Source of the DNA: Cylicocyclus nassatus | Taxonomy: Eukaryota; Nematoda; Chromadorea; Rhabditida; Strongylidae | DNA: 64,000 nucleotides | Direction of reading: 5' to 3' | Assembly (NCBI GenBank): GCA_958299035.1 | Contig: CATQJL010000223.1 | Coordinates: 7,119,753-7,183,752 of the forward strand | Shown: in pieces, positions 57,333 through 64,000 of the stretch | Layout of the letters: each line of letters opens with the position of its first letter | How positions within the stretch are numbered: the stretch's first letter is position 1 | Made by a program: the position numbers and the translations under genes | The notes under the pieces: generated by a model | Seen by the model: the letters and a program-made list of their open reading frames with translations, nothing else | The model's database searches: none | Told to the model about the DNA's origin: nothing

Positions 57333-58281
57333 TTAGGTTGTCCGAAAATTAATGTCCGTTTCGAATTTCAACTGCAATAAGTCATACACTTTTCATTCCC
57401 GAATAACTTTCAAGGTACCATTCGATAGAGCAAAGCAAGCTCTACAAGATGGCTATCTTGCTTTAACAACAGCTCTGATCCACCTCGAGTTTCGAGCCGA
57501 AAACCAAAAAGATTCAACTACCCAAAAAATCGAGAAAAATCATAACCCAGTTCATAAGAATCCTGCAAAAATTCTAGCTTGCTCACGTAAACACTATCCA
57601 CATAAGACATATATTTACGCTATTGCCGCATTTTTTCCTCTCTAGAAGTCGAAAAAACGAAAATGTTCATGCTTTTGCCAAAGTGATGCTGTGTCGTCCC
57701 CACATAAGTAGATGTGTACTACAAATCTGTAGAAGTACAAACGTAAATTTTCAGCTCTCTACAAGCTTTAGTTCTGGAGAAATATCGAATATAGCTTTCA
57801 TTAGTCAGGTAGTCCAAATTAAAGTTCAAATTTCTCGAGAACTAAAGCTTGTAAAAAGCTGAAAATCCACGTTTTTACTTCTACAGATTTGTAGTATACA
57901 TCTACTTATGTGGGGACGACACAGCATCACTTTTGCAAAAGCATGAAAATGTTCGTTTTTTCGATTTCTAACAGAGGAAAATATGCGGCAATAGCGTACA
58001 TATATGTCTTATGTGGATAGTGTTTACGTGAATAAGTTAGAACTTTTGTAGAATTCTTACGAACTGAATTATGATTTTTCTTGATTTTTCGGGCAGTTGG
58101 ATCTTTTTTGTTTTTGGCTGAGAACTCGAAGTGGATCAGAGCTGTTGCTAAAGCAAGACTGCCACCTTGTAGAGCTTGCTTTGCTCTATCGAATGGTACC
58201 TTGAAAGCTACTCAGGAATGAAAAGTGTATGATTTGTTGTGGTTGAAATTCAAACCGGACACTAACTTCCGGACAATCTAT
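57333..58281. mobile_element. mariner-type MITE, TTAGGTTGTCC family, member 1
   Basis: TA at 57331-57332 and 58282-58283 flanks ends TTAGGTTGTCCGAAAATTAA and its imperfect inverse. The arms are very long: GGTACC(A/T)TTCGATAGAGCAAAG, TGTGTCGTCCCCACATAAG and ACAAATCTGTAGAAGTA all recur inverted on the other side, around a centre near 57810. TTAGGTTG-type ends with TA duplication are those of mariner elements. No transposase remains. The three ORFs inside it are arm translations. Confidence 0.9.
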
Positions 58282-58283
58282 TA

Positions 58284-59780
58284 CATCTAGTATCAACGTA
58301 TGAGTTGCTCGCTGTTATATTGTCCATGCAAAATTTCTGTCTTTCTTGCACTCTGGTCAAGATTTGACATATATCTTTGGTTTGTCTATCTTGGAACGTT
58401 CCGAGTGTATAAGCGAGAAGGAAAACAAATGAAAAATGAAAATGAAAGATAAATTCTGACAGACCAAGATAGAAAGGAAATTGTATGAGCATGCTATAGA
58501 GATTATAGAGTCTCATGAAGTCACATTTGAATTCCTCTACTGCTATATTATAATGTATTACATATACTATCATTATTATTGAGATGAGCATCATTTGCAT
58601 GCATAGTTTTAGTATGTGATAGGCATTGAAAATCAATCGACCTTAAATTTGAAATAATGCCTTTTGGGCTGCATTCGTGAAGCATAGATCAATGTTGAGA
58701 TTCAAGACAGTAAAACTGCTTGTGGAACATTTACTTTTCATATACGACGATAAACGCCAGTAATATCCTATTCATTAATCGTGTTACTTTTGCTAGAAAA
58801 AGTTTACTTATCTTAGCAAATTCCGAAGCAAGGCAGACATCCAGTACGACGAGTAGAATGAGGGTATGTTCTAAGAGCAAAATTTTTTACTGAATTGAAC
58901 TTTCGGGAAGTTGAATTTTTGAAATCGTCATGACCTTACATGCTTATACAAGGAGAGCTTATTATAGCGGTTTACATTCTATGTGCAATCTATAAAACAT
59001 ATCGAACTATAAGGAAGAGATAGCACAAAAATGAAAGCAGCATAGGCAACGCTGGCCGATCTACTCACACTTGAGCTTTCTAATTCGCTTAAAAGGGGGC
59101 CGCATGCTCATTCATTACCTCGGGGTTTTTAAGCGGGTGAGCATGAGAATGGAGGATGGCTGCTGGTGCTGATTCTTGAAAATTGCTCCTCATATTTTGA
59201 AGAGAAATAACAATAAGGTACTTTGAAATGCATTTTCTAAACAGGCAGTAGCTGTAAAACTGGAAGTCCAATGAACTACTGAAAAACGCTTTCTAGGGAT
59301 AGCCATTCTGTACCAGCCAGTTGCCAATCATATCACAGTGCATAGATATCCAACGAGCGAAATTCATGAAATTGGTCCCAGCGCTAGTGTCCTGCTGAAG
59401 GACTGAGTGATGAGCCTATCTTGAATTAGAAAGTTGTAATTGTGCTCTTTAGGGAGATTATCAAAACAATAATTTAGTGTAAACAATTCTTCTTGAAAAG
59501 AACAAGTTTTTTTCCTAAATTCTGCCATGCGGCTGTTAGTTGATTCAAGAAATGGAGATCTACCTTAGCTTTCCATCTCATTTAAAAGATGGTTGAGCAT
59601 ATAGTAGGCTCTAAAGGCTTTGGAAGGCGTACGAGATGGCGAGGCAGCGCGTGAAAGCGGAGACGCAGACCAGCAAAGGAGAAATAGAGTGTCGATGAGC
59701 ATTTGGTGGTTGGAGAAGCAGCGTATTCTCTTCAGACCTTGCGACGTTCCATATCAATCTGTTCTTCATGTAACGGTTAG
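58284..59780. other. No gene recognised (~1.5 kb)
   Basis: The longest frame (minus, 58262-58636, 124 codons) is rich in Phe, Ile and Tyr, as expected of AT-rich DNA. It overlaps the MITE end and has no splice context, so I do not call it. A GC-richer stretch begins near 59610, where several plus frames are open for 60-70 codons. It may be an upstream part of the stretch at 59781-60071. Confidence 0.35.
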
Positions 59781-60071
59781 AAGCGCTTCCAGGGCTACCA
59801 TCGTCGCCAAAGTGAACAACTGTATAACCAATTAAAGCCGATATCCGCGGAAGTGGCTCTTTACGCTAATTTTTTGAGCGCGTTCTTCATTGAAGGCTAT
59901 CAGCATCGGAAGTCTGACTTGATACCTGGACAGCTAGGCGAAAAACATCGTGGCCAGGAAAATCAGATCAATGTGTTTGGTCAAAACTTTTATGTGGTTA
60001 CTAATGTTTTTCCGCTTGTTGAGAGGCGCAATTTTCGTGTCAAAAAACCACCCAAACCGTTCTGCTCCTGA
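59781..60071 (+). CDS. Coding-like stretch, C-terminal exon of an unknown protein
   Basis: One plus frame is open from just after a TAG at 59778 to a TGA at 60069-60071, about 96 codons. Base composition is clearly richer in GC than the surroundings and the codons look protein-like: R-R-Q-S-E-Q-L-Y-N-Q-L, A-L-Y-A-N-F-L-S-A-F-F, V-F-G-Q-N-F-Y-V-V-T-N-V-F, and a basic end R-V-K-K-P-P-K-P-F. A TTCCAG acceptor-like site lies at about 59785-59790. No ATG starts it, so it would be a last exon or a decayed fragment. I do not recognise the family. Confidence 0.35.
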   Translation, partial: KRFQGYHRRQSEQLYNQLKPISAEVALYANFLSAFFIEGYQHRKSDLIPGQLGEKHRGQENQINVFGQNFYVVTNVFPLVERRNFRVKKPPKPFCS

Positions 60072-60478
60072 TTTTGTCACCGATATTTGGCAATAATGTC
60101 TTAATTTGAGTTCTTTGAACTAAAAATATTGAAGTACAGACTCTTCATTCCTCATCATGCGACCAAAGATGCAGAAATGTGTTAACATGTCACCTCTCAT
60201 CCAGCTGCTCCCTTGAGCCTCTTGTTTGTTCTATTCGCTATTAGCTACGCGAATTCTCACCAGACATGGCAATTTCTTGCAATTGCTCTCTTCCAGTTGC
60301 CACATACGATAATTGTCATGACTCCTGTTCATTTATCTGTTTATTAGTGAACTTACATGATCTTAACTTTCTCAAGAACAAAACTTGTCCAGATTTTAGT
60401 ATAACAGTTCAACAACAACAGTTTAATTTCTCGCAGTTATTCCCGTCAAATAAGTTAATAGCAAGTAAAGTAAACCTT

Positions 60479-61352
60479 TTAGGTTGTCCCATAAATCTTT
60501 TCATTTTTGAGTATTCGCTGTAATAAATGAATTTCTTGTTTCAAATAGAATCAGGATACCGTTCGATAGAGCAAAGCAAGTTCTATATGGCACTTACGCT
60601 TTTGCACCAGCTTCGATTCATCTCAAGATCAAAACAAAAATCTAAAAAGTTTCGGATGCTCAGAAGATTAAAAAATTTTCTATATCTCTGTCCAAAGAAG
60701 TCCTACAAATCTCTCACTTGCTCACGCTATACACTTCACACTAGATACTCATATGTGCTGTTGCTGTATTTTTTATTAGCTATAAACCAAAGTGATGCTG
60801 TGCTGTTCTTACACTAACGTTGTATACTACAAGCCCCTAAAAGCAAAACCGTAAGAATTTAGCTCTCTATTATTTTTGGTTTCTGAAATTTTGAGTTCGT
60901 GAAAAACGCGAATGAAGGCAGCTAGATTCGATATTTCTCGGGCACTAGAGTAAAGAGCTAAAAATTTACGGTCGACTTCATTTACTTTTTCATTTGTTAG
61001 TGTAAGAACAGCACAGCATCATTTTGATTAGAGAAAATTTTTTGTTTTCTTGATTTCTAGCTAATAAAAAAATACAGCAACAGCACATAGTCTGATGTGG
61101 AGTGTATGTGCTTGAGCGACTGAAAGACCTGTAAGACTTTTTTGAAGATATAACAAATTTTTTAATTTTCTGGTCTAAAACCTTCTAGATTTTGATTTGA
61201 AACATGAGGCGAAGCTGGTACAAAAGCATAAATGCCATCTTATAGAACTTGCTTTTTTCTATCGAATGGTATCCCGAAGTCTATTTGGAATAAGAAGGGT
61301 ATGATTTATCACAGCGAAAACTCATAAACGAAAAGACTTATGGGATAAATAA
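60479..61352. mobile_element. mariner-type MITE, TTAGGTTGTCC family, member 2
   Basis: The left end TTAGGTTGTCCCATAAATCT is matched by the inverse of ACTTATGGGATAA at the right. Inner arm blocks (ATACCGTTCGATAGAGCAAAG; GTGCTGTTCTTACACTAA; GCTGTTGCTGTATTTTTTATTAGC) recur inverted around a centre near 60920. It shares the GTTCGATAGAGCAAAGCAAG block with the element at 57333-58281 but differs in its subterminal sequence, so the two are related subfamilies. The right boundary is uncertain by a few bases. Confidence 0.8.
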
Positions 61353-62466
61353 ATAGATTAAAGACATAGAAACAGGATAATTGTGCTGCATAGTTATGGC
61401 CACCTTTTGAAGTCACGGATAGCAACGACAAGTTTGAAAATTCCTCCAATACTGTAATATTATAACAGCTCTACTGAAGTGGTAAAGGACTTTTTCCTAT
61501 TCCCTTTCAAATGTTGGCTCTAAATAGCTAATCCCTCAAATCGCTGAGAAGAAATTTCTAACTCTCACTACCTACACCTGAAAGACCTCGACAGTGGTGC
61601 TCTTCAATCTTCACACTTTTTCGAAACTGATCACCCGTCAGTTAGAAGCATTATAGGAAGGAATCACATAAATAGACGACTTTGTCCTTCCAACTAAGCG
61701 GAGGCGAGAAAAATAGCAGTGATAAATTTTTTTTTGCAACCTTATTCCCCAATGACACTTTTCATGTGCCAAAGTGTAGTGAAATGTTGATTTATACAGA
61801 GTTCGAAAATAACGAGCTATGCAAAATTTGGACTATTCAAAAAGGATTTTCATCTGTTAGATTTTATTGTCATCAAAAGATGCATTGGCACGCTCTATCC
61901 CGCCGTCCACCAGACACCAGACACTCTCCCATAGCGCTCAGCTATGCCCAGCATCTTGCAACTACCGTGTAATTTTCAGTTTTTTGAAGCGCAGGAAATT
62001 CTTGCACCATAAGTGCTAAGATTTTTGAAACGCAACCATTTAATTTCTAGCCTTTCGTGCGAGTTCCTTTATACCTCATCCTCATTATACACAGCAACTA
62101 TTTCTTTTTCTTATCTCATCAGCGTTCTTATATTGACTTGATTACAAGACTACAGCACTGAACTTACTGTAGCATAGCCTAAAGCCTTCTTCTATTTTTT
62201 CTATTTTCAGTTTCCGATTATTGAGTTTTTCGTTGGAGAAGTCAAGAATGGGAAGCAGTACCATCTAAAAATAAATTTCACAGGCCACCTTACCTACCTT
62301 ACGTCAAAATCGATAGATGCAAATAAACAAATAGTCACAACTTGCTAGATGTACTTTGATGATTTAAACATTCTGACTAGTTTCTGTCACAATTTTTATT
62401 AACCAAAATAAGGACATATTTACAATTCAATATGACCGTTGTATTAAATAAAAGTTCAACTTTAGT
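61353..62466. other. Region upstream of the srd gene, no gene called (~1.1 kb)
   Basis: A 96-codon plus frame (61682-61972) exists but starts at a non-ATG codon and has no motif. Immediately before the srd ATG the sequence reads CAACTTTAGT. The AG at 62464-62465, one base ahead of the ATG, could be a trans-splice acceptor, as is usual for nematode mRNAs receiving SL1. No conserved promoter element is visible. Confidence 0.3.
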
Positions 62467-63436
62467 ATGGAAGATGACGATTTGGACGCGCTGATAATCA
62501 ACTACTACTATGCGACCTATGTAGTAGTTTCTGTTTCTACCAATGTCCTGCTTATTTTCCTCGTCAAGTACAGGTGAGTTGGTGCACAGGAGTTTGTAAA
62601 AGCGCATGAGGAAAGCTCAACGGCACTTCACCGTATTGTAGACGAATGGCGATTGCCTCAATTCCATCCCTCCAGTAACCGTTCAGATACATTGATATTC
62701 TGACAAGAGCTAAACTCTGTGTATAGCACGTGTACAAGCTGAGAGTAGCTACACAGAAAGCTGCCTTGATTGAAAAAAAATTTTTTTCCTGTTTTATAGT
62801 CTTCATTCAGGACATATAAGTACAATCGTTCCCATTTTTTTTCAATGGATGTGCATAATTGAGGCGAGACAGCCATTCTATCAATAACCATCGTCAATTC
62901 ATCGTTAATCATGAACAATGTACAGTACAGATACAAAAAACGTGTTCTTAATACAGAATCAGAGTAAATAAAGTTGTACAGTAAGGAAAAAACAGCAACC
63001 TTTTGCGATTTGAGAACTGAAAGGCAGATCCAAACGTATTCTGCTACAAATTTTTTAGGAGCCCACACAGTCTGCAGAGCTTCAGGATCCTCCTGATCAA
63101 CACAGCTGCGAATCAAATTATTGTGGCCTTAGTTGAAACTTTTCTCCAAGCAAGGTTTGTTCCCGTGTAAAAGCTGTATTAATTGCCATCTCATACTTCA
63201 GATTGCTCCCATCAAATGATGTCTTAGCTCTGCTTCCTGTCGGACCTTGTCGCCATTTTGGACCAATGACTTGCTATGTTGCTTACAACGTTGTGAATGC
63301 TGCGAACGTCAACGTTGCGATATCTGTGCTCCACTCAATGTACTTCCGATATCGCTTGATCAAGACTTCCCAGTTGTCCAAGAGGAAGGTGCAAAGAAAT
63401 TTGCTAATCTCCTCCATCTTACCGTTGCTAATTTTG
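62467..63436 (+). CDS. Serpentine receptor, class delta (srd family), 5' three exons
   Basis: Nematode seven-helix chemoreceptor of the Srd family (plasma membrane of sensory neurons, G-protein coupled by family knowledge). Exon 1 is 62467-62573 (ATG; donor GTGAGT), exon 2 63059-63154 (acceptor TTTTTTAG, donor GTTTGT), exon 3 63202-63436 (acceptor ACTTCAG, donor GTGAGT). Introns are 485 and 47 bp; phases 2, 2, 0 join cleanly. The 145 residues give TM1 (V-V-V-S-V-S-T-N-V-L-L-I-F-L-V-K-Y), TM2 (R-I-L-L-I-N-T-A-A-N-Q-I-I-V), the family hallmark G-P-C-R-H-F-G-P before TM3, then Y-R-Y-R-like F-R-Y-R-L-I-K and the start of TM4. Srd proteins are about 300-350 residues, so roughly the C-terminal half is missing. 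No further exon appears before 64000; the gene may continue beyond the window or be truncated. Confidence 0.9.
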
Positions 63437-63741
63437 GTGAGTTTCTTACTCTAGCGAGAATAATAAATTAACACACGCCTTGTACCATGTTGAAACCCTC
63501 TTAAGGTGGTTAGCTAACAAGTAGAATAGAGTCAGTGAAAGGGTCGCAGATGTGTTGTTGAACGCTCTATAGAAGCATCTACGTTATAGTACATTAGCAG
63601 CCATATGCAAAACCTTTCAAACCCAAGTAAAGTACGCTCAGATATTGACTAGCGGGTTGTACAGAAATGCGCGGGCATGCTGCCAACGCTTGCCGTGGCA
63701 CAGTGATGTTTCAAAGGCAGTGGATCGGCAAAACTTAACAA
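63437..63741. other. Intron or flank after srd exon 3, nothing recognised
   Basis: No acceptor followed by an Srd-like TM4/TM5 coding segment was found. The frame runs only six codons past the donor to a stop (63452-63454). Confidence 0.4.
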
Positions 63742-64000
63742 TTCAAGATCAGGATTCGGCACGAGGTGGCTAGATGAAAATGCAAAAAAAGAAGTCCCTT
63801 TTGATTTTTGCGGATATTTACGAAGTCCCTTTGACCCTCCACCATAATCCCTAAAAAATCTCCAAAAAACGAAACGTCGATTAATATAACGTCGCAATTT
63901 TTTTAGGTCTCTAAAACAAATTTCCCTTTGCTTTTTGTCCCAAAAACAATACCCAGCTTGCATACAAGCCATCTGTGCCGAGCCCTGTTCAGATTTAACG
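63742..64000. repeat. Inverted-repeat element, cut by the window end
   Basis: The left segment 63746-63775 (AGGATTCGGCACGAGGTGGC TAG) resembles the inverse of 63965-63995 (CAAGCCATCTGTGCCGAGCC CTG). Aligned pairs include TCGGCAC and TGGCT-G. Between the arms, AAGTCCCTTTTGATTTTTGC and GAAGTCCCTTTGACCC repeat in direct orientation. The minus-strand 107-codon frame spanning it is probably not a gene. Confidence 0.45.

Noticed and set aside
58262..58636. 124-codon hydrophobic minus-strand ORF, possible receptor
   Set aside because: It overlaps the end of a MITE, lacks splice sites or family motifs, and its F/I/Y richness matches AT-rich noise.
62658..63116. 152-codon minus-strand ORF over the srd gene
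   Set aside because: It runs antisense through srd intron 1 and part of exon 2. The plus-strand exons have matching phases, splice sites and family motifs, so the minus frame is a shadow.
63754..63766. ATTCGGCACGAGG resembles the adaptor used in many cDNA libraries (contamination?)
   Set aside because: The base before it does not match the full adaptor, and a similar inverted sequence (GTGCCGAGCC) occurs at about 63975 as part of an inverted repeat. A natural repeat is the simpler explanation, though vector screening would settle it.

Overview
The window reads as nuclear genomic DNA of a nematode, most likely a rhabditid/strongylid (clade V) species. Three observations support this. A chemoreceptor of the nematode-only Srd family lies at the right end (62467-63436). 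One of its introns is only 47 bp. A 22-nt string matching the nematode SL1 spliced leader at 21 of 22 bases lies at 50003-50024. The DNA is AT-rich and gene-poor, with no bacterial-style operons. Nearly all short ORFs are noise, and exons must be recognised by splice sites and by comparing duplicated copies. I cannot name the genus.

Left and centre (0.5-49 kb): this part is built largely of old, diverged duplications. Blocks near 0.6-2.6, 8.7-16.8 and 19.6-27.3 kb share a series of short conserved segments in the same order, with a fragment at 33.2 kb. A second set (33.75-38.3 and 38.8-42.3 kb) is another tandem pair, and 43.1 and 48.5 kb share a coding-like segment. Some segments differ mainly at third codon positions in one plus-strand frame, as expected of exons of a tandem gene family. 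Several copies now carry stop codons. I could not assign a product.

Mobile DNA is scattered throughout. It includes foldback MITEs with TA or TTAA target duplications, Helitron-like elements with TC...CTAG ends between A and T, and two elements whose cores are arrays of a palindromic 10-bp unit. The most complex locus is a nest at 49066-51692. There a Helitron-like element contains a 5'-truncated RTE-type retrotransposon. That retrotransposon is interrupted by a 383-bp element with an exact 8-bp target duplication and by a 576-bp GC-rich element carrying the SL1-like sequence.

Right part (52-64 kb): further foldback elements, a near-perfect 290-bp-arm palindrome at 56126-56716, two mariner-type MITEs of a related kind, an unassigned coding-like stretch at 59.8-60.1 kb, and the three-exon 5' part of the srd receptor gene. 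The window ends in another inverted-repeat region. Long C or G homopolymers (11-17 bases) occur ten times.

Best-supported items: the srd gene, the RTE reverse-transcriptase remnant, and the transposon boundaries set by TIRs and target duplications. The SL1-like locus and the decamer elements are the most unusual.
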